A stretch of DNA of 64,000 nt, taken from positions 10,661,806-10,725,805 of the forward strand of contig JAQFVV010012422.1 in assembly GCA_028023455.1 (NCBI GenBank), read 5' to 3'. Position 1 is the stretch's first letter, and each line of letters begins with the position of its first letter. The position numbers were made by a program, and so were the translations under genes. The notes beneath the pieces are model-generated. The model did not search any database. It was not told the DNA's origin and worked only from the letters and a program-made list of their open reading frames with translations. Source of the DNA: Epiperipatus broadwayi. Its lineage: Eukaryota; Onychophora; Udeonychophora; Euonychophora; Peripatidae. Positions 1 through 11,699 of this stretch are shown here, one piece after another.

Positions 1-692
1 AAGCCCTACGGGAGCATTTATTATGTCCACTTGTGTAGGATGACTAGGGTTAATTTCAACTCTATAGAATCTGGAATATTCAAAGCTTGTAATGGGTCAT
101 CGCATCTCTAAAATGTAACACATGTATAATGTATAAACAATCCTGGTAAGATTGAAATATATTTTATAACTTGGCCCTACATTATCAACATTTAATAATG
201 AATGTTTGCGACTCTCAAAGAAATGCAATTTTATGGAATTATTAATCAAGATTTAATAAAATATAAAACATTATATATAAACTGGAGGATTTTTACAACT
301 AATACATCAGCCATTTGCTAAGCAGTTGACCCATTACATTACAATAAAGGAAGCATTGAATGCGTGTCATTTGTATGAAAATATTAAGTTATTTATGAAA
401 GTAAATATTAATGAAAATTTGACACGCATCCACTGTTTCAAACGATCATAGATTTATACTTACAAAATTATGAGCATGTGATAATTAAATAATAAATGTA
501 GATTTTAGAAATATGTACCCAAGAAAGATAGAGTTAGGCAGGCTAGATTATTAAAGAAGTTAGCATTACAAATGATAGTTCTACAATTTATAGTTTATAA
601 GTTATATAAAGAATGAATAAGCATAGTGGGATATTAGTAGAGGAGAATTTGGACACAGGTACCTGTTTATGAGAGGTTTTCCAATTCATTGG
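1..692. other. AT-rich non-coding DNA
   Basis: No supported gene. Stop codons are dense in all frames and no transposon protein motif was recognised. The only structure seen is the short hairpin listed at 360-429. Confidence 0.6.
360..429. repeat. short inverted repeat (hairpin)
   Basis: The arms ATGCGTGTCA (360-369) and TGACACGCAT (420-429) are exact reverse complements, and the similarity continues inward less exactly. It is probably a small hairpin or MITE relic. No target duplication was found. Confidence 0.5.
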
Positions 693-954
693 TCAGTAGC
701 AAATTGTTCGTGATTCTAGCATTAGCAGTTCTTTCTTGTATTTAGGTGGTTCGTTTAATTTAACAGCAGCAGCAGCTTTCTCATTATTTTAGGCAGCAGA
801 TCTTCATGGTTGAATTGATGATGGGCAATGGAAGGTTTGGCATCTGATAGGCCATCTCCGGACGAAGAATAGTCTGGGCGCTTACTCCTCACGCATATGG
901 TGGCAGGTAAATTAATATATATCTCTTTGGAGACTCTCCTGGTCGAGAGCAAAG
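693..954 (-). CDS. possible 3'-terminal coding exon of an unrecognised gene
   Basis: Read on the minus strand, a pyrimidine-rich tract ending in AG (acceptor AG at 956-955) precedes an open reading stretch that is more GC-rich than its surroundings and has ordinary codon use. It starts in phase 1 and includes residues RPDYSSSGDGLSDAKPS and HHQFNHEDLLP. The frame breaks at a run of four A (plus-strand T run 787-790). One extra A there would let the frame run on through an alanine run to a TGA at 695-693; as it stands, the frame stops at 755-757. This could be a one-base sequencing or assembly error in a homopolymer, a real frameshift in a pseudogene exon, or chance. I do not recognise the protein, and no polyadenylation signal was seen just downstream. 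On the plus strand CAG/GTAAAT at 904-912 is a good donor, so a plus-strand non-coding exon is an alternative. Confidence 0.35.
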
Positions 955-1629
955 CTAAAAAAGTGAAAGTTTCTAGCAAGTCTCAAAATGGCCTCTTTTC
1001 TTATATCTTATCTTTCTCATGTTTGTCATCGTTTATTTTTGGATTCCACTTAATCTGCCCTGACAATAATCAATGCATTTTTGTTAATTTTAATTATCAA
1101 GAAAGCTGCCGTTCTATTGTTTACGTTTAGATTTTACATTTAATTTTTATAATTACATTTTAGGGAATTTTTCTTTTTAATTAATCTATTATCTCTCACC
1201 AACCGATGCTTTTAAAATTTCAAAGACAAAAAGGGAACATACGATTATTTTTACTTTTAATTAAATATTACAATCTATTTCTAAAATTATTACTAAATGA
1301 AATTTAAACAAAGCAATAACTAATGAATTTTACAATTCAAAATAAATGATTAAAATTATATATTTTTATATAACTAAAAGAAGAAATCTAAATTATATTA
1401 TTTATCTTTATTTATTATTGCCTTAAATTTGAGATCAAAATGTGTGCGTGTTTATGGTGAATTCTACATATATCTATACATTTTTAATATTGCTACACAC
1501 ACAATTCGATACCAAAAAGTTTAAATTTGGGTAGGATAGACCGGTGAGTGAGAGATGATAGAAAAAGGTGAAACTTAAGATACGAATACGAATCTTACTG
1601 TTTCACTATATATAATAAACAATGATAAA
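955..1629. other. AT-rich non-coding DNA
   Basis: I see no gene or recognisable repeat here. An open frame crossing 897-1130 on the plus strand has no coding character. Confidence 0.5.
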
Positions 1630-1831
1630 ATATGTGTAAGAGATTGTAATTTGGGCTAACTGATGAATGCTGGTTCAGCATGAAATGTGAATCTTATGGA
1701 TCATGTCTTTTTCACATCTTTAGTTATGTGTTAATGATTACACCCCTCTACAAGGTGTTGAAAGTTTATGAAACCAGTTCCCTACCTTGTATGAGAGTGG
1801 TATAATGAAAGTTATGCTACAGAAATATTAT
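1630..1831 (+). mobile_element. SINE-like dispersed repeat, copy A
   Basis: This segment is clearly similar to 21,800-22,160 (copy B) and shares a core, including GCTGGTTCAGCATGAAATG, with 18,040-18,440 and 33,895-34,295. It ends in a shared stretch containing CTACAGAAATATTAT. Copy A is uninterrupted and so shows the pre-insertion state of copy B. The conserved core surrounded by variable ends resembles SINE families that share a central domain. A cephalopod SINE is plausible, but no RNA polymerase III promoter was seen in this copy. Confidence 0.6.
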
Positions 1832-2997
1832 TCATTGATGATATAATAATTCTTTTTTTTAGTATCAGTCTTGTGGCCACTATATTAAAATGTATATTTG
1901 ATAAAGAATCAAAAAAAAGATCTTTTTGTTTCTAAGTAAATTCAATACAAAAATATTGTAGATTACTAGAACAAATATTTTAGTTTAAAAGGCTGCCAAT
2001 AGCAATTGTTAGTTATCTAGAAGTGCCACTCCTAACATATTTTTTAGTTATTATACGGAAATATTCTCACTCATTGCCTTACACACACACACACATATAT
2101 ATATACAACAAAGCTATTAATTATGTTGTATCAATATACATGACTTCACTTATATGTTATCCAATAAAAAATACAATCTAGCAAAAAAAAAAATGTAAAT
2201 TAACAAACAAACAAAAAAACATCAAAATTCATAAATTTATTTTATAATATGCAAGCAGCCAATTTTATATATCTGAGCACTATACAATTATGTTTAATAA
2301 AAAAAAATTTGTAAATGAATTTTACAATATGCCAGCAGCCATTTTTCCCATCTTGAAGTGCCATACATGATTACGTTTATTAATACAATTTCCTTGGTTT
2401 ACATTGAAAGTACATTTTTTCTTTATCTTCTCTGAACTTAATGTGTAATATTTCACATAAAATGTTTTCTAAGCATAATGCTAAAAGTTTTACAAAAATG
2501 TTATTGAAAAAAAAAGAATATTACCCAGAGTGTTTTTAATTGCAATGAATGTCAAACATTTTACTATTCTTTTTTAAACAAAAAATTAAAATATTGTTCA
2601 GTATTTTTTTTTTTTTTGTTTAATCTTACTTTTTTTTTTTTGGTAACTGAATGAGTGAAGACACACCCAGGAAAATACAAGAAAATGTATCTCCTCAATT
2701 TATTATTAACAATTATATTATTTTAAAATTTTGTTTATACAATAATCTTAATTTACATATGCATATTATACATATAAAAAGCATCTGTCATATATATGTG
2801 TTGAAAACTATACTTTTGCAATTCAATAAACATTACATATTTTATTTTAATCCAAGTTTTTCAACAAAATATGAGCTATTATACACAATGAACATGAGAG
2901 AGTCTTGGATCAAAAATACAGTGGATGTGATGGCTCCACTGTAAACATTTTCCTTATTCTTACTCTTTATGTATGTATTTACACATAGGTAAAAAAT
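1832..2997. other. AT-rich non-coding DNA with a microsatellite
   Basis: There are many A and T homopolymers. A compound (AC)n(AT)n microsatellite lies at about 2,081-2,105. No gene was recognised. Confidence 0.5.
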
Positions 2998-3080
2998 TGA
3001 TTGATCAGTCATTAGGAGGAGATAGAGGGAGGGAAAGAGAACAAAAATCTGTTCATAGCTAAGGGAAAATAAATAATAAA
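2998..3080 (+). repeat. dispersed repeat, divergent copy 1
   Basis: A partial match to the repeat at 3,476-3,600 and 6,530-6,632: a TGATCAGTCA-type start, a purine-rich GAGGGAGGGAAAGAGAACA tract, then a CATAGCTA segment. It is the most degraded of four local copies. Confidence 0.35.
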
Positions 3081-3319
3081 AACATTCTATTCATTTTTTT
3101 GTTTGCATAATAGGGAGAAAAGTTGGATAGCCTCAGGAAGATTGTCAATTAGTAATAATTGATAATTTCTGGAAAAATAAAAAGGCAAAAGTTATTTCTG
3201 TTTGCATGGATATAATCTCCTTATTTTTATTCTTTATTATAATAACAGTCCATAAAAAATATTTAATTCAAAATACTATTGATATATGTATATATATTAT
3301 CTTACTCATTTACTTTCCC

Positions 3320-3349
3320 TTTCTCTCTCTCTCTATATATATATATATG
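3320..3349. repeat. (CT)n(AT)n microsatellite
   Basis: A pyrimidine CT run passes directly into an AT run. The same CTCATTTAC...CTCT...ATATAT context precedes the repeat at 5,625, so it may be part of that dispersed family. Confidence 0.7.
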
Positions 3350-3475
3350 AAAAACAAAAACAAGTTATAATCACGTAACTTGCAAACGAAAGAGATAGTG
3401 AATTCTGACTCTTTTGACATTTATGTAAACAAATTGTTCGGTGGTTTTGGTAAAATGCCATCTATTGATCATATA

Positions 3476-3600
3476 TATATAAGTAGGTAAATAGAAGAGT
3501 CAGTTGGTATATAGGTCTGTCAGTGAATGAGTGATTAACTAGATAAGGAGAGAGGGGAACAGAGTAAAAGAATACCATTCTTAGATAGAGATTAAATATT
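3476..3600 (+). repeat. dispersed repeat, copy 2
   Basis: This copy shares AAGTAGGTAAATAGAAGAGT, AGTTGGTATAT and a GTCAGTGAATGAGTG block with 5,625-5,725. Its tail (purine-rich run, then ACCATTCTTAG) is shared with 6,530-6,632. The family is local to the first 7 kb here and no ORF is associated with it. Confidence 0.55.
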
Positions 3601-5624
3601 GTAACACAGTTGGTTATTGGCAATTGGGTAACTTCTAATACTATCCCAGTCAATGTAATCAGTAATTATACTTTTAATTAACTGGCCAATTATATTTCTC
3701 AAAATTATTTTTTTAATATCTGGCCAATGGGAGAAGTGATAATGAAGTATTGTATTAATAATATGGCATACCAATTAACATATGACAAATCAATCACTAT
3801 TTTTATATCTTTTATCACCCATGATTCTAAATCATTTCTTTTATTTATGTGTAACTAATAATATAAGAAATTGCACATACTACAGTATATTTACATCTAT
3901 TTTGGAATGCCACAAAACAAAGAAAAATATTCATCGATATTAAATTTAAATAAAAATTAATGATTTAATAAAACAAGAAAATACAATTTAAAAAATTAGT
4001 ACAAACATAATTTAAATCATAAATAAGTAACAAATGAATAAGCATTTTCTTTACTAGACAATGAATAAATTATTGCCTAAATATTTCATCCTTAATAGCT
4101 TTACTTCTAATTATTTATTCATTGTCTGACTTATAAAATATATAAAATAACAATATGTACAATCAAAAAAATATATACTCATGCCATGCATAATAATTGT
4201 GCCATGCTTATGCATGACAATAAAGAATATACATTAAAATTAATTATTTTATATACAAAAAAAATGGGGGAAAAAAATCTTACTTTTTTCTATTATTGGA
4301 CTCAATTGTGACATTAATAAAAATAAATAAAAATGCATCTACTCATATATATGTACTATTTTTATGCGCTTACATATGGTTAAGTTAGTAATATTTACTG
4401 ACGCTGTAACCTCGAGAATATGCGTGTAAAATGCGATAGTAGGGACCTCTACAGGTGTTTAACCACAAGTTGTAAATCAGAAATTAATAATCTCAGTCTG
4501 GAATTTGAAAATTTTCTTTTTTGTAAAGATAGGGATCCCAAATAGGCTCCAGCCACTTTCCTGCATCTTTTTGAATATATTATGAGTGGCTTTCAAATTT
4601 CTTTAATACATTTATCTGTCTCTTCCTATCTTAACTTCCAATAAAAATATATACATAGAGATATTTGTTTGTAAGTAATACAATAGGATTGAATATTATA
4701 GTATTTTTTTTTAAAATTGGCTTTCATTCTTTTTCTTCCTTTCCCTTTAGCAGATTATAATTAAAAAAAAATTCTCTCATTTTAGGAAGATTTTACGTGC
4801 ACAGATGTTCAAGTGTTTTACATGGGAAGTTTACATTTTCTGGTATGAATGATCTCATTAGTAAAGTTACTGTAGAATGGTGAATATTTTTCTTTTCCAT
4901 ACTTTAAAATTAGCTTCTTATTCACTAGAAATTATAAATAATATCAATAATACTTTACTACTGGTTAAAAGATGGCTTGCTGCTTAAATAATTTTAATTG
5001 TGAACTGGTACAAAGTTTGTTCATCAACTGACCTAAATGAATCAGCAAAAAGAGAAAAAAATGAAAGTGAGCCTATTTATATCTAATCAAACTATAATGC
5101 AAACAGAGCAAAATAGATAACATCAACAACAAAGAAATGCATTAGATTTTTATCCTTTTTCTTTTCTTTTTAATTAACATTAACTTTGAAAGATAATTCA
5201 TCATTTTTGTATATATATTCATTCAAAAAATATAAACAAGATAATACCCCAAGTATATTTGTAATTAATTATATCTGCATGTTTATTCTGAAATTTTCAA
5301 AAAAGATATTTAAGATAAAACTAAAAAAAAAAAAAAATACTTTAACCTCAAAAAAAAAAAAACTTTATGAGGTTAATAAACCTTAATACATTTTTTATTT
5401 TTACAATAATAATGGAGTCATACAGGATTTCCTATATATATTAATTACATAAATCAAATGACATTTGCTAAGCTTTACTTAGGATCCCCTCCTTTTTTTT
5501 TTTATAAAGATGACTTTATTTTAATGAGGTAAAATTTACAGAGTTTGAATCAATGAATCATAATATATTAATACATAGATTTCTTCCCACTCATTTACTC
5601 TACCTTCCTCGTTATATATACATA
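3601..5624. other. AT-rich non-coding DNA
   Basis: No gene or named element was recognised. Poly-A and poly-T runs are common, for example near 5,320-5,360. Confidence 0.5.
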
Positions 5625-5725
5625 TATAAGTAGGTAAGTAGAAAAGTCAGTTGGTATATTGTTCAGTCAGTCAATGAGTGTATAAATAGATAGGGAGAGA
5701 GAAACAGCAACAGAAAGCTGAGTAC
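5625..5725 (+). repeat. dispersed repeat, copy 3
   Basis: Matches copy 2 (3,476-3,600) through the AAGTAGGTAAGTAGAAAAGT and AGTTGGTATAT blocks and the following TCAGTCAATGAGTG block. It ends just before the MITE at 5,731. Confidence 0.55.
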
Positions 5726-5730
5726 TTTAC

Positions 5731-5971
5731 ACCTGCCATGCCACAATTGTCCCGCTATAATTATTCTAACTTTTCAAAATATTCTAGCACTTTAAGTTTT
5801 CATAATAATTGTACTGCCCAAATATATTTACGATGCCAGAATGCCATATCTTTATCCAGTGGGGTTTGTGTTGGCAAAATGCTATAGTTTTGATTATTAT
5901 GAAAACCTAAAGTGCTAAAATAATTCGCAAATTTAGAATAATTATGGCCAGACGATTACATCATGGCAGGT
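5731..5971. mobile_element. MITE with long terminal inverted repeats
   Basis: The ends ACCTGCCATG (5,731) and CATGGCAGGT (5,962-5,971) are reverse complements. The inverted similarity runs inward for roughly 75-100 bp through TATAATTATTCTAA / TTTAGAATAATTATGG and TTTTCATAATAATTGT / GATTATTATGAAAAC. The 241-bp element has no coding capacity. A TA may flank each end, which would fit Tc1/mariner-type insertion, but the outermost bases do not match perfectly. Confidence 0.7.
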
Positions 5972-6009
5972 ATAAGATCAAAGTTTTTTTTTTTACATAT
6001 ATGTCAGAT

Positions 6010-6080
6010 GCGTTGACCGGGAAGCGAACCCAGGTCAGCTGCTTGGAAGGCAGCTATGCTAATCATTAGGCCACCATAGC
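6010..6080 (-). tRNA. tRNA-Gly(TCC)-like sequence, degenerate acceptor stem
   Basis: On the minus strand this 71-nt stretch reads like eukaryotic tRNA-Gly(TCC): A box GTGGCCTAATGATTAGCAT, anticodon arm CTGCCTTCCAAGCAG with anticodon TCC (plus-strand 6,045-6,047), and T arm with GGGTTCGCTTCCC. The 3' half ends GTCAACGC as expected. The 5' acceptor strand reads GCTATGG, so two of the seven acceptor pairs (positions 3 and 4) are mismatched. It may be a tRNA pseudogene, a tRNA-derived SINE head, or a weakly functional gene. It lies between two MITEs. Confidence 0.6.
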
Positions 6081-6236
6081 TTGTTAGAGATAAAATATGT
6101 AATGAAAATATTCCCAATCATTCGTTTGTTTGTATAATTCTTACAATTGCATATTCATTCTTTATCTTTCTCTTTCTATATGTATATGATAGAGAAACAA
6201 TGCATATCATTAAGTGAAATCTATATAAAATACTGT

Positions 6237-6417
6237 ATTTAAAACACCCCATAGCTATATCATTTCAAGCACACTTCCCCTTTAAATAAAGAATGCTCGA
6301 TTTTTAGCACTCCGTTGAAAAGGAAATCTTTTTCAATGGAGTGCTAAAATTCGGCGTTCTTTATTTAATTAAAGGGGGACTGTGTCGGGAATAATATAGC
6401 TATGAGGCATTTTAAAT
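6237..6417. mobile_element. palindromic MITE
   Basis: An almost full-length inverted repeat of about 180 bp. The ends are ATTTAAAACACCCCATAGC and GCTATGAGGCATTTTAAAT. Inner arms AAATAAAGAATGCTC / GCGTTCTTTATTT and TTTAGCACTCC / GGAGTGCTAAA meet near 6,325. It is non-coding and would fold into a single hairpin. I could not define a target duplication with confidence. Confidence 0.75.
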
Positions 6418-6529
6418 ATTATATAAATATATTTGAAAATAATAAATATATTAACTAACTAAAGGAAATGCAAATAAAAACAAAGAATTATTTCTCTAAA
6501 GTGTCACTTTAATATAATTATTCAATCAG

Positions 6530-6632
6530 AAGACTGATAGGTTGATCAATCAGTCAGGGGGCAGGTAGCTAGAAAGTGTGAAAGAGGAGAGCAAAAGAAA
6601 ACCATTCTTAGCTAGAGAATAAACAAGTATAG
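6530..6632 (+). repeat. dispersed repeat, copy 4
   Basis: It shares the GATCAATCAGTCAG start type, the purine-rich GAGGAGAGCAAAAGAA tract and ACCATTCTTAGCTAGAGA with copies 1 and 2. Confidence 0.5.
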
Positions 6633-8117
6633 AAACTCTAAAATCTTTATCACTCATTATTTTGCAAGCCAGTTGAGTATTATACACTTCACTGTCAAAG
6701 AGAGTTTTGCCCTGCAATGGAACATTTAAAGACTGTTTTTTCTTTTGCCTATAGAGGAGTAATACAAAATTAAAAGCCTTCAATGGTGCATTCACAAAGG
6801 CTTTCACTATATCTTTCCACAGAGCATATAAGAAAAAAAGATATATTCTATTCATTAAGTAATTAGTAAGGTTTTGATTTTTTTATTTTTATGTTTCACT
6901 CTCTAACTGAAAATGTATAGATATCCATTTACTGATCAATAATTGGATGGTTAACTGAGATGACTTAAGAGTCAGCTACTTAAAAAAATTTAAATTTCTT
7001 GAAAAAAACTCAGAAAAACATCTTACGGTTTTGATCATATGAAATCCTAGTCATGGGATTGACGCTCTTTTATATTTATCACCATATACACTTTTGAATA
7101 TTTTTAATAGTAATTCAATCCTATAAGAATAAATTTTTTTAATGGTGATGATTCTTAGATGTGACATTACATTCTCAAAACAATGTTTCTATAGAAACCC
7201 CAAAATCATAAAGCTTAAAAATCTTCATAGTTCAGCTGCAGTTGATGTTACCATGGTATTGAAGCATAGTAATTTCTTATTGAAATGTCAGCCTTTCTAT
7301 TTATTGCTGAGATAGTTTAACCAGAAACTTTTAGCTTACCAGGTCATTGTGACTATTGAAATAATATTATCATAAATAATGAATACATTACTATTATTCA
7401 CAATATACAATGCAACATTTTTTATATTACATTTGTAAAATAGCTGCTAATTTTGACTGTTCCACAGTCTTCCTCGGAGCTTCTTATTGTTGATATTTAA
7501 TTGAAAATAAATCTTAAGGATTAAAATTAATGCTTTATAAAATAAAGTATTATATAATAAAGAACAATAAAATAAGAAATTGAGTGATGATATTTGCATA
7601 TATATTATCTGCTTATAACAGATCTATTCATCCATGTATAATCATGGTACAAAAAGTTTGATGAAACTATTGGATTTTCAATACCATTGCTTGCATTTCC
7701 CACAATTAGAACATCATCACCAATACTGAGTATTTGTGCCTTAGAGTTACACCATAGAATAATAAAGAACCTTATATGATTAAAACTGAAATACACATTC
7801 AAAAATGTGTGGGTGAAAATCACCTTATGATTATGATAAGCACAATTTACTTTTGTTAGTAAATGGTGTATATCCATAGAAAGTTTTTTGTAGTTTTATG
7901 AGTTGAATAAACTTTAAAAACATCTTAATTTATAAACAATTTTTGATTTGCTTGGGCTATAAATATATAAAGTGCCTTCTCCATCTTGCAAAATCTTCTC
8001 TCAATCAAAAACAGACAGCATTTATATATTTGAAACTTTATAAGATTACATATCTTCCAGTCACATCTTTTTAAAACTGTGGGATAATAAAAAAGATGTA
8101 AAATATTTTGTATTCAT
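6633..8117. other. AT-rich non-coding DNA
   Basis: Minus-strand open frames here (up to 101 codons) show no recognisable motif, and I do not support them as genes. Confidence 0.5.
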
Positions 8118-8130
8118 GAATCCTACATTA

Positions 8131-8377
8131 CATGATCACCATTTCTTATGCTTGCTCGTAACTTATTAAAACAGGAAAAACTCTCCATACAGTAGATCTA
8201 CATGGTGCTCTCGGATCCAAGGCTTTTCACTGATGAAAGCCACAAGTTAGAAACTAGCCTGGGGATATTGGATGAGTAGGTACTAGATAGGGATTTTATG
8301 AATAAGCCTTCTGGCATCTATTGATTATCCTGGCTTGCATTGAGTGTTGCTACTGTATGGAGAGTTCTGCTTGTTTT
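8131..8377 (+). mobile_element. foldback element, family F1, copy 1, with 13-bp target duplication
   Basis: The element begins CATGATCACCATTTCTTATG and carries inverted arms AAAACTCTCCATACAGTA and TACTGTATGGAGAGTTCT. Between them is an internal segment with CTGGGGATATTGGATGAGTA. It is flanked by a near-exact 13-bp direct duplication, GAATCCTACATTA (8,118-8,130) and GAATCCTATATTA (8,378-8,390). The 247 bp has no ORF. Other copies lie at 15,058, 21,938, 28,671 and 40,401. A 13-bp duplication is long for a cut-and-paste element. Confidence 0.8.
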
Positions 8378-8513
8378 GAATCCTATATTATTAAATATAA
8401 TTCTAAAAGATAATCATGTGACTCTCAGTTTATTTTTAACACCTACGTTAGAAATAGTAATCCACTCTATTTACTTTATTTATAACCATCTTCTGTAGAC
8501 TTGAATAATTGAT

Positions 8514-8947
8514 GGATTCTAATTGGAAATACCATATTCATATTCCTAACTAATAAAGTTCAATAATCAGGATTGGATTCTAATTGGAAATACCATATTC
8601 AAATCCCTAACTAATGAAGTTCAATAATCAGGATTTGGATTCTAATTGGAAATACCATATTCAAATCCCTAACTAATGAAGTTCAATAATCAGGATTTGG
8701 ATTCTAATTGGAAATACCATATTCAAATCCCTAACTAATGAAGTTCAATAATCAGGATTTGGATTCTAATTGGAAATACCATATTCAAATCCCTAACTAA
8801 TGAAGTTCAATAATCAGGATTTGGATTCTAATTGGAAATACCATATTCAAATCCCTAACTAATGAAGTTCAATAATCAGGATTTGGATTCTAATTGGAAA
8901 TACCATATTCAAATCCCTAACTAATGAAGTTCAATAATTCAGGATTT
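8514..8947 (+). repeat. tandem array: seven units of 61-63 bp
   Basis: Units start GGATTCTAATTGGAAATACC at 8,514, 8,575, 8,637, 8,699, 8,761, 8,823 and 8,885. The first unit differs at several positions and the second slightly. Units 3-7 are essentially identical apart from one inserted T in the last. This gradient points to recent unequal exchange or replication slippage. The array is non-coding. Confidence 0.95.
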
Positions 8948-9979
8948 GGATATGATACTATCAATTAATGTCCATTGATTACTTAATGCCATAACATATG
9001 ACTCTAAAATAAGGAAGGATGAAGATTGTTACAGATCATTTAAAATTCATTCACATAACATTAATAAGATTGAGACTATCCTATTTTCAGATAAGAACAG
9101 CTAGATATTTATTTAGCGGTCGTTACTGGATATTTACCATAACTGAAATATATTGATTGTCTAAAACAATTTTGAGTTAGTTAGTGAATTTTTTAGGTAC
9201 CCTATTAATATTTGTAAAAACAATACTCAATTTGTTCCAGATTAATAATGGTTATGTGGAATAATATTAATCTATTATACTCTCATTGGAGAGATTTATT
9301 TTATGTTATGTTGAATATGATGTATCAAAAAAAAAAACAAGATTATTGAAGTAAAATAATCATTTAAAAGCCCAATATAAAATAACCAAATGAATTATTA
9401 CTTAGTAGTTCATAAAAGGTTCAAGCACAAATAGTATCAAATACTCTACAGTATATCACTCTAATCATGCATTAAACCATGCACGACAAGAGTATAATAA
9501 TTATGCAATAAGAAAGCACATTATATGTGCACATACCTAAGCATTAAAATATTTTTGATATATATATATTTAGAAAATTACCTAAGTATAAATTTTCTAA
9601 ACTGTTAATAGGATCTAATAAGGAAATGAGAAATGTAATCGCCATACATCCTTTCATGTCATGATTCATTGAAAAAGGATTATTCAGAATTAATTATGAA
9701 CACATTAGCAAAATTTTATCAAATTAAAATAACTTGTTTAAAATTAAACATAATTTAACTAATAACTTTGCAAGTTCAGTTAGCTGGTTTAATTTTAAAT
9801 AAATATATATTGAAAATACAATAATTAATTCTTTCCCAATAGTCAGTTATTTTGTAATTTGATAACACTATCATATTTTGTTGTTGTTGTCATTGAATTA
9901 GAATTTTTAATAAAAAATAATATATATATAATGTAAAAACCAAAAAATATTTTTTCCTTCAACCATGAATTTGTGTTGG
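8948..9979. other. AT-rich non-coding DNA
   Basis: No gene or recognised repeat. Confidence 0.5.
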
Positions 9980-10920
9980 TATATTAAACTTGAAAACTAA
10001 TGACCAAATTAACATATATAGATGCCTCTCCCCACTTTTATTTAAGTTAAGTATATTAAACCAAACTGTGATTGGAAAAAATATATATATTTTTGGTTTT
10101 TAATGCATTATTGTGAAGATTAAATTAAAAAACTTGTTGACCAACTAATTTATTTATGGACACTTCCCACTTTTACTTCAACTTAAATATATTGACCCAA
10201 ATTGTGGTAAAAGAAAAAATAACTTTTTTTAGTTCTTGGTGCATTATTTTTCAAATTAAATAAAAATTCTTTTTATAAAATACTATATATATATTATTTT
10301 GTTCATTCTTAATATCTGAACATTTTGTAAGACTTTCTAACAGTTATTAAGAAATCACTGCCTCTCTCTACATATGTGCTGTATGAATTTATAACACTTG
10401 AGGAATACTCTCATTTTCTGAGTACAAGATAAAGTCTTTGACAGGAAAAATCAATTCACTCTATCTTTTTTATCTAAACATGTAAAATGAGAGTATTTCT
10501 CAAGTGTTATAAATTCATACAATGTATGTGCAGGGGGAGGGATGATTCCCTAATGACTTACAAATAAATCACAACTAGATAAATAAATAACTTGTTAACA
10601 GACTTTTTGTAACTATTCATATTCGAATTTATAAACTAAAATCATATTTCCTAATTTTCAAAATGAAATTCACATATACTAAAAATCACTTCTAAGCTTC
10701 TTTGTTTATTAAGACAATAACTTTAAAAAGCAAGTTTTAGTTAAAGAATCGAGAGAAATTAAGATTTCATTCTTCATTTGTTTTTTTTTTTCTATTTTAA
10801 TTAAATGTAAATGTTTTTCAGTGACTATTCCATGAAAATATCTTTTATTAAAAATATATATCATCATTCATGGACATGACTGAAACTTATTGAACTGATA
10901 TCTTGCATTTTGAAATTCAA
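9980..10920 (+). repeat. dispersed repeat family R2, copy 1 (interrupted)
   Basis: The segment matches 50,740-51,150 over blocks such as ACTTTTACTTCAACTTAAATATATT, CAGACTTTTTGTAA and GCATTTTGAAATTCA. Its first part is itself a direct repeat of about 125 bp (from about 10,005 and about 10,133). A hairpin element sits inside it at 10,343-10,557. No protein motif was found. Confidence 0.55.
10343..10557. mobile_element. hairpin element, family F2, copy 1
   Basis: Inverted arms of about 85 bp, for example TGTATGAATTTATAACACTT against AAGTGTTATAAATTCATACA, surround a loop near 10,450. The arm segment ACAAGATAAAGTCTTT is shared with the larger hairpin at 15,765-16,252, so they belong to one family. 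It interrupts the dispersed repeat R2. The flanks share TTTTGTAA-type sequence, which may be a decayed target duplication. Confidence 0.7.
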
Positions 10921-10954
10921 GCCACCAACACTATAACACTGGACAAGTGGCTTA

Positions 10955-11660
10955 ACAACCTTAACATGTGATGTGATGTACTGTGGCTTCTCCTTAAATG
11001 AAGTCAAGAATCTCTCAGCAATTATGCCCAGAGAAACCTGTTAGCCACTTTATTTTCCATTCCCCACTCTAAGTTTTCCACATTCTGTTCCATCCCATTT
11101 CCACAATATAATATTTGTCAACTCTATGGCCTTTATATCTAAATCCCCCTTATCTTTTTCCAAACCCAGCATAAAAACCAATAATCCACTTTCTGTATAA
11201 TCACTTTTTTCATATTTATTCTTCCATAATTTTATTATACGTACCCTTTCTGTTTTCAAGGATTTACATTCAATTAACAGATGCCTAATATTTTCTATTC
11301 CTTCCTTACACAATTTACAGTCTAAATCACCCATATTTTTCCATTTACGTGTATATTTTCTTGTTGCTAAAGATCCCATTTGAGCCTTAAACAATAAACT
11401 ACTTTCCTTACTATTATCATATATTAACTCACACTTAATATTCTGTTTACTTCTATATATATTTAAACTCTTTTTACTCTCCATACTAGTTCTCCATTTC
11501 TCTAACTCCCTATTCTTTATTAATAAATCTATTCTTTTATCCCATTCCTTACTACTATAACACTCAACAATCCTAACACAATCATCCCATCTTTTGTACA
11601 AATATACTGATATAAATTCTTTATCCAAATCTTTTGCATACCATATTACCTATTTCAGTG
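10955..11660 (-). pseudogene. LINE 3' end, C-terminal domain with CX2CX8HX4C motif
   Basis: A 192-codon open stretch on the minus strand (11,628 to 11,050) encodes the C-terminal region typical of some non-LTR retrotransposon polyproteins. It has a zinc-binding CX2CX8HX4C motif (C104, C107, H116, C121 of the stretch; plus-strand region about 11,265-11,320) followed by an HLLIEC-type segment. The reverse transcriptase itself is absent, so this is a 5'-truncated insertion. Its 3' UTR reaches about 10,955. Related copies lie at 11,700-12,260, 38,596-40,135 and 40,141-40,400. It is a dead fragment, although this stretch has stayed open. Confidence 0.7.
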
Positions 11661-11699
11661 ATGTATGTGAGTATTATGCTTCTCCTACGAATCAAATAT

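Noticed and set aside
2651-2944. A 97-codon plus-strand frame
   Set aside because: The composition is that of AT-rich non-coding DNA (I, Y, N, F, L rich), with no motif, splice site or repeat match that supports coding.
6550-6855. A 101-codon minus-strand frame
   Set aside because: It overlaps a dispersed repeat copy and shows no recognisable domain.
8514-8947. Regular spacing suggested a CRISPR-like array
   Set aside because: The whole unit is repeated without unique spacers, and the context is eukaryotic; it is an ordinary tandem minisatellite.
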